This document shows positions 11,325 to 22,939 of a stretch of 64,000 bases of DNA, piece by piece (within the stretch, counting starts at the first letter, position 1; every line of letters begins with the position of its first letter). A model generated the notes under the pieces. It made no database searches, was not told the origin of the DNA, and saw only the letters and a list, made by a program, of their open reading frames with translations. The stretch lies in assembly GCF_022376445.1 (NCBI RefSeq), contig NW_025955017.1, positions 62,001 through 126,000 on the forward strand. The letters run 5' to 3'. Source of the DNA: Fomitopsis serialis. Lineage: Eukaryota; Basidiomycota; Agaricomycetes; Polyporales; Fomitopsidaceae. Made by a program: the position numbers and the translations under genes.

Positions 11325-12695
11325 TGTCTTCAATGCATACGGTGTTGTGCCTCATGTTGCGCTTCTGACATTTGCACGACAGCAAACGAAATATCGATAG
11401 ACGCCTTTGCGCCGCGCGCATACAGCAGCCCGGTGGCTCAGGTGGCGTGCTGGAAGCTGACGGCGCTGAGCTTCGACACACTGGCAGTGTCGTCGAATGT
11501 CCACCGGAGCTACCTCGTTTCACCACCACGTAATCATTCGCCAGCGGTATGTAGCCCCGGTCTTCGCCGTCATATTCCCTGCCCCTTGGCTTAAGAAGAT
11601 TCACAAGGATATAAAATAACATTATGACCTTACCTTTTGACTTGCTAGTGGAGTAGTTCCCGGGTACGAACTCTTGGATCTAGTCCTATGGTGCTGGGTT
11701 CTGGAAAGCTGATCAAATCAATATCAGGGGCAACATCCAGCGCCAGCACAATGCAAAGATACGCAGATCCAGACTGCAGTCATTCGGCACTTGAATAGAC
11801 CGGAGCGCACCTATTCGTCTGTTCCGCGCTCATACCTACATAGAAGTGCAGAGTCCAATATGGGCGTTCTTGCCGTTCGGAACGTTTCTCGGGAATGGAT
11901 GCTCTGTTCATTGATTCCAACTGCGTGAGCCTGTATTTAGACGACCCGGCAGCCGTCTCGCTTTGACATCAGACTCTTACTCCTTCTTCGATAATATGCA
12001 ACATTACGTTGTCGGTCTGTTGCAAGCTTTCAAGCAATCCTACATATAATGTGAATGCTCAACGGAGCACACGGCCTACGACAGAAATAGGGTCAGGCTC
12101 GTATCTGCATCATATATCAGCGTCGGGGCATATTGTCCCAGTGCATGTCCCCATAACTTACCTACAGCTAGAGGCTATGAGCTCGCAGTACTCAGTGCTC
12201 ATTTACTTACATATGTTGCCATACCTGAGACTACGACCCGTCCGAGTCGCCGGTTTGTCGCGGGTCACGACGCTCATTGCGAATATTGCGCTTTCTGACG
12301 TCCATCACCGGGTGCCCTACACGGTCAGGAGATGAGTAAAAGAGTAGCAAGGACGATATGGCCACTCTCCAGCAACGCACGCTGGGCCTCTCGTGGGATA
12401 AATAATAGGAGGAGACAAAGCGGTGGTTCAGAAAATGACTCGGACAGTCGGACTCCAAGAGGATGCGTCGATGGGGTTTGATCTTATCTGATATGTATTA
12501 CGAAGGTTATCAACAGAGCCCATTACATTGGTCAGATTAGATAACCGAGGACCAGGATTGCATGCCTCGCGTGAACCGACACGGTCGTCGGCCGTATTCT
12601 CTCTCTCGTCTTTCCTTCCTGCCGCCTCCAGCAGTCTTCAGAGCCAGAGTCGCTCTCCTGATGGGCCTCTCTTTCGCTAGTTTTGCCTGCTCAAG
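11325..12695. other. Intergenic, nothing recognised
   Basis: About 1.37 kb between the lectin gene and ATM1. I saw an open frame on the minus strand at 11227-11622, but it shows no domain and reads over the lectin promoter. The 200 bases before 12696 are pyrimidine-rich (CTCTCTCTCG, CTTTCCTTCC), as in many fungal housekeeping promoters. Confidence 0.5.
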
Positions 12696-15358
12696 ATGAA
12701 CTGCATCCTCAGAACTTCGGTCTTGAAGAGCGCAAGCCCGAGGGCTCCAGCTCTACCATGCCGATCATGTGTACAGTCTCGAACACTCTGGCTCGCGCGT
12801 AGCAATCTAGTCTCTCGTCCGCGAACAACCCTCCGGGCGGCCTTCATTGGCTCCCGTGGAACGCAACAGTCCGCACCTCAACCTCCAGCGAACGGGGGCG
12901 TGCAACCCTCGCCTCCGAATACACCAACACCTGCTGCCAAGGCCGCGCAGAGTGCACCATCTGCCACTAGTGACACTGAACATGTCAGTCAGGCAGAGCA
13001 GCGGAAGAAGGACTGGGGCATCGTGAAGCGGTTAGTAGAGAACATATGGCCGAAGAACGACTGGTCGACTCGCAGTCGAGTGATACTTGGCTTCGGACTC
13101 CTCATAAGCGGAAAGGTGCGACGAAGGATAATGTGCACATGTCAGGGTGACTGAATGAACGCTGCTTATGCTAGCTCCTGAACGTCCAAGTACCGCTAAT
13201 ATTCAAGCAGATCATTGACTCGCTGAACGTAGACATCACTGCTGCATCTACAGTCTGGGTAGTAGTCGGGTCACTCATCGCGGGTTGTACGTCCGAATCA
13301 CAATTATCTTGAATGTGCTCGTCTCAGACAGGCTCTATTGAGTATGCAGATGGCGCAGCACGTATTGGTGCCACTCTGTTTGGGGAACTTCTCAACGCAA
13401 CCTTCGCTAGCGTCGGGCAGCGTGCGATACGGAAGGTCGCTCGGGACACATTCGAGCATCTATTGAACCTGGACCTCAAATTCCACCTTTCGAGACAGAC
13501 AGGTGGTCTCACACGAGCGATTGACCGGGGAACGAAGTTCGTCCGATTCGTCTCCATGTTGTACATACTCTGAGCCTGGTACCATAGAGGCATCACCTTC
13601 GTATTGCAGGCGATCATCTTCCGGATTGTCCCTACAGCACTCGAGATCTCGCTTGTATGCGGCATCTTGGTAGGTCAGCTCACCATGCATGGCGAGTCTC
13701 CAGTTGTGTTGACTATTCCCATCATTCTAGTCATATAAGTTCGGATGGAGCTTCGCAGCCATCACAGCCGTTACAATGGCGGCTTACACGTGGTTCACAG
13801 TGCGTACAACGTCGTGGAGGTACGTTCAATCTGGAGTTCCATATGCTTGTGCTGACATGCCAACAGAACGCGCTTCCGACGAGAAGCAAACTCTGCGGAT
13901 AACAAGGCTGCGACGCTGGCCGTCGACTCTCTAATCAACTACGAGGCCGTCAAGGTATCACTTATCCGTTTCGGAAGTCAGTCACAAATGCCAACACTTT
14001 CTGCAGCACTTCAATAATGAGAAGCACGAGATTGCTCGATACGATAAACATCTCTCTACGTACGAGAAGGCATCTATCAAGATTGCCACGTCGTTAGCCT
14101 ACCTCAACTCGGGGCAGAATGTCATTTTCTCGTCAGCATTGACTGCCACGATGTTCCTTGCCGCTCAAGGGGTGATAAACGGTGAGATCGCTCACCACTC
14201 ACGCCTCGCTACACTTGCTAATGGACGAGGGCCGTTACAGGAACCATGACGGTCGGCGATCTCGTTATGGTCAACCAACTCGTGTTCCAGTTATCTCTGC
14301 CGTTGAACTTCCTTGGTACCATTTACCGAGAAATGAGACAAAGTCTTCTGGACATGGAGACACTGTTCAGCCTGGTCACCCAGAATCAGCCGCCTAAGGT
14401 GCGTTCCTAACATGGCTGCGACAGGTCACTGCGTCTGACTCGCCTTGTAGGACAAACCGAACGCGAAGCCCCTGCAGCTCCAAGGCGGTTCCATTCGCTT
14501 CGAGAACGTCGGGTTCGCCTACCACCCCGACCGCTCGATCTTCCGCAACATCTCCTTCACCATCCCCGCAGGCAAGAAGATCGCGCTCGTCGGCCCCTCC
14601 GGCTGCGGCAAGTCCACCGTCTTCCGGCTTCTCTTCCGGTTCTACGAGCCCTCCTCCGGGCGCATCCTCGTGGACGGCCAGGACATCTCCGAAGTGCAGC
14701 TGGCGTCTCTCCGCTCGGCCATCGGTGTCGTACCGCAGGACACGCCCCTCTTCCACTCGGACGTTCTGGAGAACGTGCGGTACGGCAGGCTGGACGCCTC
14801 GGACGAGGAGGTCATGGAGGCTGCGCGGAAAGCCCATGTCCACGACGCTATCATGCGCTTGCCCGAGGGCTACACGACCAAGGTCGGCGAGCGGGGCCTG
14901 ATGATCTCTGGCGGAGAGAAGCAACGTCTGGCGGTGGCGCGCGTGTTGCTCAAGGACCCACCAATTTTGTTCTTCGACGAGGCTGTGAGTGGTCGTGTTC
15001 GTCGATTCCGTGGTGTCATGGGTGTTGACGGCTTTCGATAGACATCTGCGCTGGATGCTCATTCGGAGGCGGAGCTGATGAAGAATATCAACACCCTTCT
15101 CCAGGACAAGAGCCGCACGAGCATTTTCATTGCCCACCGGCTGCGTACCGTCGTCGAGTCAGGTACGTTCTCCTGCGGTGTTGCTACGGGTGGCATAAAC
15201 TCATCTGCGTTCCAGATTTGATCCTTGTACTGAAGGACGGAGAGGTTGTGGAGCAAGGTACACATGACGAGCTGATACGCAAGGGCGGCTTGTACCACAG
15301 CATGTGGCTTGAACAAGCATACCAGGAGCAAACTGCCGACGCGGAAGAAGAGGCTTGA
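12696..15358 (+). CDS. ATM1: Mitochondrial ABC half-transporter ATM1
   Basis: Inner-membrane ABC exporter that sends a glutathione-linked sulfur compound from the matrix to the cytosol for cytosolic Fe-S protein assembly. The N terminus ([19 protein letters not shown], Arg/Ser rich, no acids) is a typical mitochondrial presequence. The transmembrane domain contains [52 protein letters not shown] and [15 protein letters not shown], all conserved in Atm1. The nucleotide-binding domain has the Walker [10 protein letters not shown], signature [14 protein letters not shown], Walker B ILFFDEATSALD and switch IAHRLRT. It ends TADAEEEA with TGA at 15356-15358. Joins such as GGTT|GTACGT...TATGCAG|ATGG (restoring GYGAARIG) and DEA|TSALD all keep frame, so the gene is intact. 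About 11-12 short introns. Confidence 0.95.
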
Positions 15359-15528
15359 CGTGATCAGACTCGATCAGAAACTGTACCAACTGCGTCACAA
15401 TGCTATTCTATTAGCCCCATGGTATCCTGTTTTGTGTAGTAGACTGTTGTTACACACACTGCTCCCAACTACCGATGAGCCCGTCCAACTATAGCACATG
15501 TTTTCCGAAAATGTTTGCCCAGCCCTTC

Positions 15529-18500
15529 CTACTCGATTCTTCCTCTCAGCCAGCTGAGTAGTCCCTTGGTCCCTTCCCTTTCCCAGACTCTCCTCTGAGG
15601 TACCCTGAAACTGCAAAGCCGATCGTCAGCATGAGGTTGCGGAGAGTAGCTGAATGACATACACGTTGCCGTCCACTAAGAACACGTCGAGCGACAGCAG
15701 TCCCAACTCTGGCGGGATTTTTCCTATCTCGTTGTCCCGCAGATCCAGTTCCTCGAGCCTCCACTGCGGCACATCTCGGTTCCCCTTGAACATCTCAGCG
15801 AGACCTTGGAAGCCATCCAATTCCGTAATCCGATTTCCGCGAAGTCGGAGGTGCCGCAGGCCTTTACGAGGATTCCCTATTTCCTCAGATGGAGCGGCGA
15901 GGATGAGATGCGTCAGGGCATCCTTTGTCAGCGCAGCGGAACTCAGGGTATTGTATGACAGGTCGAGCGTCCGCATGCTAGGGAACAGCTTCGCCAGAAG
16001 GGACAGCAGAGGCTCGTTCCTGCGAAGCGAAGAGTACTCGTCACCATTCGCCACATGCGAGACAGGGACCGAGTCGGGGAGACTACATCCTTGGAGGCTC
16101 AGCTCCTCGAGGCAGGGGAGGAACGGACCGTCGTCAGCGGACAAGCTGAAGGATGGATCCTTCCGCCGGTTGACAAGGTTGAGCACTCTGAGGGTCTGCG
16201 CCAATGGCTGGGCGGCGATCGCCGCAAGGGGCAGCGCGGCTGTCGGGATGGCTAGAGCAAGATCCGAACCGCCTGAGGACGCCCCTCCTCGCCTCGGGTC
16301 GCCCCAGGAAGACACGGCCAGAGAGATGGAACGTGCGTGGGCAGTCTTGTCGGAGGCGTAGAGGGCGGCAATGTCAATGTATGTGTGCTGGCATCGTAGA
16401 ACTGAGGGTTCGAGAGCGCGGAAGCGACGTTGGGCGAAGGCGAAGGTGATGAGCGAGCTTCTGACAATGCTGGAGAAGCGGCCTGCGCACGCGAAGACTC
16501 GTTGGTACTAGCTGCAGCTGCAGCTGCAGCCTGAGCTCGTGCCCGTCGTTTCGCACCTTCGGTCAGAAGACCTTGTTCTGCCTCTATCTCCCATGGCTCC
16601 TTTTGCACGACCTGGTTCTTGCGTGGTGAAGTTGGGGTAGGTGAAGATGCAGACGATGCAGGCGGGCTAGAGGTCCGCGCCGCCGCCGCCGCCGCTCTGG
16701 CCCGTCTCTTTGCGCCTTCTGTCAACAGTCCCTGTTCTGCCTCAATCTCCCATGCCTCCTGCACCACTTCCTGCTTCTGCGTCCCGTTGCGAGACGCACG
16801 ACCACCGATGTTTAAGCCCTCCTCTACTCCGGCCCCACCGTATCGGGCAGCCTTTGTCTTCGCTCTCCGCTCCGCTTCAATCTCCCATGCCTCTCTGATG
16901 ACCTTCTTGCCAATCACGACACGCAGGACCCCTCGCGAGGATCCTCATTCGTGATCTCGAAATCAAGTTCCTGCCGTAGAGCTGGTTTCTGAACGCAGCT
17001 TCGATCGCGGGACGCGTGACGTGCGTCTCGCCAAGGTCAAGTACTTTCAGAACCGGGAACGTTGCTGAGGGAGATAGCGACGACAGAATGTCGGCAGGGA
17101 AGGAATCATCTCCGATCTCTGCGCGCTCCAAGAGAAGTTCGCGTAGACGCTCCAGACGGGCGAGAGCCAGAAAGAGCTCCGTAGACGGACCTAGTGGGTT
17201 AGCGGACAGGTCGAGTTTGTTGATTTGCGAAGGAAGACCCGCGCACTGGATAGACAGGGCGGCCAGATGATTATGCGATGCATTGAGCATCGTCAGCCGT
17301 GGAAGAGGGGCTGTCGCTCGAGTTATACTCTGCGAAAACCAGTCACCGCGGGCGTCTCGCGTTCGGCTGAGCGTATTAGAGCCTTGAGTGTCGAGTGGTG
17401 CACGGAAGGGTAGAGATGTGAGGGAGTTGTGTGACAGGTTGAGGGTTGTGAGATTGGGAAGGACAAAGAGATTGACAGGCAGGGACGTAAGCGCATTGTG
17501 CGAGAGATCCAGGATAACCAGCGCGGTCAGATCAGCGAAGCTATCTGGTAAGCTGACAAGTTTGTTGTTATGGAGCTAATCACAGAGTTAGTACATCCAT
17601 TTGAACAAAGCAGGTTACATACTGACATCCACTGTTTTCAGCGAGCCAAACATAGATATTTCCGGTTGAATCTCGACGATCTCGTTGGACCATGCTTTCA
17701 GCACCTGCAAGTCCTGTGCTTCGTACCAAGACGGGGCGTTGGATTGACCTCCTCTGCGACGACCGGCTGAGATCTCGTCCGTGGTCGACGTAGAGATAGG
17801 TGGTTCTTGCGGGACAGACTTCAGGGGTTCAGACTTGATGCCCAAGTGAATCTCAAACAGAGCGGATGGTAGGCAAGGAAGGGCACGCGATATCAAGTTG
17901 AGGGTGCCTTTCGGACGACAGTAGTAAGAGTTAGTCTCGCGCACGACACAAGACTACGGGCGTGTCAGACAACTGTCTCGGCTTGTTAATGGCCATGCCT
18001 GAGATGACACCTTGACTGGAGTATCCCACCCGCAATTTGTAGCGTGTGCTGCCAACAAGAATCATCCACCGGGACGTCCGCTCACTCCTCTTGAGTAGCG
18101 CCGATAAGGGCCGAACGCAACGGGCGTCGATGCAAGCGGAAGTCACAACCCGAGGATGATTAGCAGCAGTGACAAACCAGCACGTAGTCTGAGATACCGT
18201 TGTGTATACCCGTGCGTACGGCTGCCTGACACGTCTGTAAACGACGCGGAGCGACTCACCTGAGCTCCGAGCACGCTCGATAGATTCCTTCACTGACCAG
18301 CGACCGACCTCATCCTCAGTGTTTCCAGGAAGAGCTTCCTCGAATCCCACAAAGTCCAATCCATCGTTTCCTTCGGCCGGTCCCGTCTGTGCCTTCTTTG
18401 CTTCGGCGCGCCTGAGGGCAATCTGTTCACGGATGCTAAGCTGAGGCCTTGATGGCTCAGGAGATTCAGCTTTCGCCGGCATTGCTCTACGTGGAACTGG

Positions 18501-18707
18501 CGATTTTGGAGGCGCTGGAGACTTGGACGTTGGCTTGAGAGTCTTCAAGCTCCGCTGCGTCCTCAGCGGTGTCGTTGTCGGCCTGGAGCTCGATGTGACC
18601 GTGGACTGCGTGCGGGTTCGGGGTGTACCAGGTGAGAGTAATGATGTAGGCGAGTGTGTAGGTTTACTCGGCGTGCGAGGGGAGGATGGCTGGGGGATGC
18701 GGGACAT
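15529..18707 (-). CDS. Leucine-rich repeat protein with three WEIEAE repeats
   Basis: Starts MSRIPQPSSPRTPSK, with a Ser/Pro/Thr-rich leader and a helix STREQ-like SIREQIALRRAEAKK. After an intron of about 300 bases come leucine-rich repeats: LHNNKLVSLPDSF, LDLSHNALTSLPVNLF, LNLSHNSLTSLPF, KLDLSANPLGPS. A spacer follows carrying three copies of a helix motif (EAWEIEAERR, EAWEIEAEQGLL, EPWEIEAEQGLL), then more repeats (LRHLRLRGNRITEL, LEELDLRDNEIGKIP). The last exon gives FRVPQRRVWEREG and GLLSWLRGRIE, TAG at 15529-15531. It resembles LRRC40-type cytoplasmic scaffolds. Three apparent single-base losses break the frame (near 16351, 16932 and 16970), each beside a G run on the coding strand. Repaired reading would be continuous, so I treat it as a gene with sequence problems. 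Partner unknown. Confidence 0.75.
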
Positions 18708-19220
18708 GGTCGCGGGTGGTACTTGTAACTTTAGGGACAAGTCAGGGATCGGGCAGAACGCGTCCTGCACACGTGCTGACCGCGTCGCGCCCGGCGCCCG
18801 CCATGCCCCGGGTCACTCCCACGTGAATCAAGGTGTCCGAGGTCTCTGCTTGCTGGCGCTGCCCGATTGGGGTAGCGCCAGACGAGCAGGATACACAAGC
18901 GTTCGCTGCCCGTCGACTTCAACGCATCCTCAAGGCCCCGCCGCTCCCTCAAGCCATGTGAGTGTTTCAGACGGTTTCTATATGCCTGGAGTATGCTTGG
19001 ACGGCGTTTGGACGAGAATTCTGCGGTCAGAGAGGGTGGATGGGTCGAGCGGGCATCGGATGAGGACGTTGACCGAGATGGAGCGAGGGCTGACTCTACT
19101 GTTTGCGTATAGCCGGAACAAGTGCGACAGACGTTCGCAGTGAGTAGCAGTGTTGTATCTGCGTGTTGCTCACTTTGACCGTTGCGTGTAGCTTCCGACC
19201 TCAAACCGCCCTCGCCCAGC
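18708..19220. promoter_or_regulatory. Divergent promoter region, LRR gene / eS10 gene
   Basis: 513 bases between two divergent start codons. It must hold both promoters. Two open frames cross it (plus 18523-19143, minus 18731-19252), but neither has domain content and both overlap real exons, so I reject them. Confidence 0.5.
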
Positions 19221-19773
19221 ATGATCATCTCTAAGCCCCACAGGCGCATCATCTACGAGTCTCTTTTCAAGGGTACGCACGCGAAAATTTGCTCTTTTCT
19301 GCGCAGGGAGCTCAAAGGAAATGTGGCTCAGAGGGTGTCCTTGTCGCCAAGAAGGACTACAACGCTCCCAAGCATGAAGAGCTCGATGTGCCTAATCTCG
19401 AAGTTATTAAGGCGATGCAGAGCCTCACCTCCAAGGGTCTCGTGAAGACGCAGTTCTCTTGGCAATGGTACTACTACGTCCTCACGCCCGAGGGCGTTGA
19501 GTTCCTCCGTGAATGGTGCGCACACACTCAGCGATGGGCTTACCGTATCTCATGGCAAAAATTGCTAGGCTCAACCTGCCTAGCGAGATTGTGCCTGCCA
19601 CCCACAAGAAGGCAGTTCGTCCTCCGCGCCCCGCACAGGTCCGCGGTCCCGGAGGCGAGGGTGCGTACCGTGCGCCGCGCGGCGACCGGGACGACTACCG
19701 GAAGAAGGAGGATGCGCCTGGCGACTACAGGCCACGGTTCGCAGGTGTCGGCCGTGGTGCCCCGAGAGAGTAG
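19221..19773 (+). CDS. RPS10: 40S ribosomal protein eS10
   Basis: Structural protein of the small ribosomal subunit (beak region). Three exons, 19221-19272, 19332-19515 and 19569-19773, give 146 residues: [91 protein letters not shown], then a basic Arg/Gly tail ([15 protein letters not shown]) ending VGRGAPRE with TAG. Length and every conserved block match eukaryotic eS10. Introns are GTACGC...CTCAG and GTGCGC...GCTAG, both phase-consistent. No frame problem, which makes it a useful local control for sequence quality. Confidence 0.96.
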
Positions 19774-19952
19774 ACGATTTCACGTCAGCGCTGGTCACAT
19801 ATTTGGCCGCTGGGAGCGGTGGGTCGGATCGTTATGATGAGTATATGGCTGCTGCCTGCCGTCCGCCGCAAAACTATAGTATGAGCACACCCATGCCCCG
19901 CTTATGCTATTATTCACGATGCTTTCCTCTGCACTACACTGGGCCATGCGTG

Positions 19953-21939
19953 CTACCCGAACAGATTGACGACATCCTTTATCGCACCATGGTCCTTCGC
20001 GCGAGCTCGGAAGTCTGTGACTTGCCTGGCGGCAGAGCTACGCCTGGTCCTCAGATGCATTGCACACCTCGATTGGTTACCGCACATACCTCAAACGGCC
20101 ACAGCCCTTTGTGCCACTGACAAACAGTGCTGCCTTCATGCTGACGATCCTAGCAAGTATATCTTGTACACCGGTGTCGCCAAGTGGTAGCTGGTCTTCG
20201 TCGAAGGTACCCGTGCCTCCGTTGGTCTCATTCAGTCTTGTGAAAAGTCCCTCCCTCGTCTCCAGCACCCACCGTTCCAGCTCACCGCCCGGTGCGAAAG
20301 CAGCTTGTATGATGTCAATGGCCGCGGTATGTTGATCAGACGATTTCTTCTGCGCGTCCTCCGAGTGGGATGCGAGCTTCATGAGAGAGTGGTCTGACGA
20401 GAAGTACACGGTGCGTATGTCATGTGAGACCGACGCATCATGGAGCAGGATGTCCAGCATGTCGACTAGAGCATCGGCGCAGGCAGGAAGGACGGCCGCG
20501 GGGAGTTTGTCGATGTGCCAGTGTACAGCCAGGTACGGTTGCAAGTCCTTCGTCACCTGGCTCGCAAGAGCCCAGAGCCTAGGAGAGTAGTCGATGGCAG
20601 TAGTTGACTCAGTGGAGAATAGATCACTGCGTACGTCCCAGTAGAGGAGGAGTACATCCGAGTCGGAGTGGCGCGGGAGCTTGGATGCAGTGGTCGTACC
20701 GTAGTCCAGCTCGGAAGGTAAAGCAGGGGTAGTTTCACTTGCGTTTGTAGTGTCACGACCTTCCGAGAGCGCGTTGACCAGTATGGCAGCTTCACCGGAA
20801 TTTGATCGCCCCTCCGAGACAGGTAAGAGGTGCATGGTAGCTGTCCCAGTATTTTCCAGCTCCAGCTCACGAAACCTTGTCTTGAAGCAGCGCATGGTTT
20901 TCGCCGCCTTCTCATGGACCATCGAAGCGTACTCGACCACGGTGTTGGATTCCGTGGCACCCTCGTCAACAGCGACAACTTGTGTCGTCGGACTCAGCGG
21001 GCGCATATCGACCCATGTCCGGAAGTCGTCCATCATCATCATGCGTTCTCCACCTCCGAGCGCAGTTGAAGCTATGTCGAAGTATGTGTCAAAGTCCCAG
21101 CGCTGACAGGTGCCGACGCGTCCTTTGCCTACATTCGGAAGAACAACCGTACGATTCAGTTTTCTGGCCAGAGCGAGGATCTGGACGAGCTGTTGCTGTA
21201 TCTTCGCTGGCTCGCGCTCGGGGATGGTGAGGATAAGGAGGAGCCGACAAGGTGCCTTCCCACAGAACTGGGTGTCTATTGCGTTACTGGTAGACGCAGA
21301 CGGTGATACAGATTGCATACGCCGAGAGGATGAGCTTGTGCGCGCCTCAGGAAGCGCAGTGACGACGGGTGGCCAGCGCTGTTGTCCCTCTCCGGAAGAG
21401 TGGTACCGATGGTCCGCTTGATAAACCAGGGCATCCCGGTCTTCATCGCCACCGTCCGTCTCTTCCTCCGCGAGTAACAGCTTTTCGATAATATCTCGAG
21501 TTACGAGAGGGATCGGTACTCGGACGGTGTCGTTGCCTTGGTCCTCGAGTTCCAGGAACGAATCCACGTCCTCCATCCAGCGTCCTACCGCATCCGGATC
21601 CGAGCCGTGCGTCGTCTGTACCGCATGATGCTTCATGGGAATTGACCGATTCAGCAAGAGCATGCCCGCAGCAAGAAGTAACACAATAAGGATAGCCCGT
21701 CGCGGTTGCCGCCAGAAAAGGTGACTGATCCAGTACGTGTATGCGGATCGACCTGGCCAGCGACGAGCCCTCTTATCATCGGCAAGATCCTGCTTCTTCC
21801 TGGAGGCTTTTCCGGAGCTCAGACGCGGCGGCTTGCTGGTATTATCCTTCCAATGATGGCCATATGCATGACGTGGTGTGCGGGCACGTAACATGATTAC
21901 AAGCGAGCTCAACGCAAGCTCAGCGTCCGGTAATGACAA
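19953..21939 (-). CDS. Type II membrane protein, glycosyltransferase-like (O-fucosyltransferase-type) fold suspected
   Basis: A long first exon (20090-21939) and a short last exon (19953-20025) joined in frame by a 64-nt intron with donor GTATGT. The protein has a basic cytosolic N terminus, one membrane helix (RAILIVLLLAAGMLLLN) near residue 85 and a large lumenal part. In that part, LLLILTIPEREPAKI, LARKLNRTVVLPNVGKG and TCQRWDFDTYFD recall the early domain of GDP-fucose-type transferases, where a Leu-Asn-Arg-Thr-hVhP stretch precedes an Asp/Trp-rich loop. Near the end FVSGTKGCGR-LRQVTDF and DHGAIKDVVNLFG. Two in-frame starts exist: Met at 21939 and Met 16 residues later (MLRARTPRH). Golgi residence is inferred from topology. 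The enzyme class is a guess from motif shape only. No frame break. Confidence 0.6.
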
Positions 21940-22939
21940 CAGAGAATAACGATAGGCGTCGAAGTTATCGAAGGATCGGCAGCGGAAATTAGACCACCTC
22001 AGTAGTATGAGTCAGTGGGAAGAGGCTGAGCAGGTTCGCGTCTCGTCCACATCGAACTGCTACACCTGCCAAATTTGGCTATCTTGTGCCAACGATCGTT
22101 GTGGCTCGTGTGCATGGAGGCGAAGCTCGCGAACGAGTATGTAAACGACCGCTATGTTTCTCTCTCCCGTATCTATCTTGACGCTGTTCGCTCGTCTTCA
22201 TCGATTTCATTGTATTCTGGCATAAACCGCTAGTAGTGATGAACAGTATGGGGCGCGCGGGTAGGGATCACCAGTGACATATGATGCATGCTACGGCCCG
22301 CGGCCCAGTACGTCGTCACGGTGGCCGCTGCGTGAAAGTGACATCAAGTAGTAATTGCCAGTGAGACTGTAGTGCTTCCTTGGCTATGCGAAACGTATTG
22401 ATTTAGCAATCTTGGTCAGATGTGGCCGTCAATCCCGTTCGTTGAACTTATTTTCGTGAGTCTGTACTACCATACGCCGCAGTCACGGTGGTAATGATGA
22501 TTAGCTCTTCTTCTAGTGTGATGTAGTACTACAGCGAACCTCAGCGAACGCATTTCACCCCTGCGCCAATCCGGGCCCGATCGACGGAAATCGACACAGT
22601 TATTATTGTCTGTGCTATGTGAGAAGGGGGACGACTCGGACGACATGAGCTCCGTGACAGACCACGAAAGCCGGCAAGCATGTCTGGAAAAGGGTGTGTT
22701 GCATGCGTTCAGTGATATTGCTCACCCGCTGCCGAGTCAGACTCGGATATCCAACAGGGCAAACTTGAGTGCGTTTCCGGAAGAATGCCTGGAGGGAGAA
22801 GTCGTTTGATACCTAAGTATCTTTATTGAGTACAGTACCTAGGGCGGTGACGACGGTCAGCGCTTTCTCCTCGCCGTGACTGATTAAGCTTTGCCCACAA
22901 TTAGATCCCGCTACGTCACTATCCATCGACTCTTAATAT
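21940..22939. other. Intergenic, nothing recognised
   Basis: About 1 kb between the type II membrane protein start and the AKR pseudogene. No coding, repeat or RNA signal seen. Confidence 0.5.

Noticed and set aside
18523..19252. Open frames crossing the LRR/eS10 divergent promoter
   Set aside because: They overlap real start regions on both sides and show no family motif.
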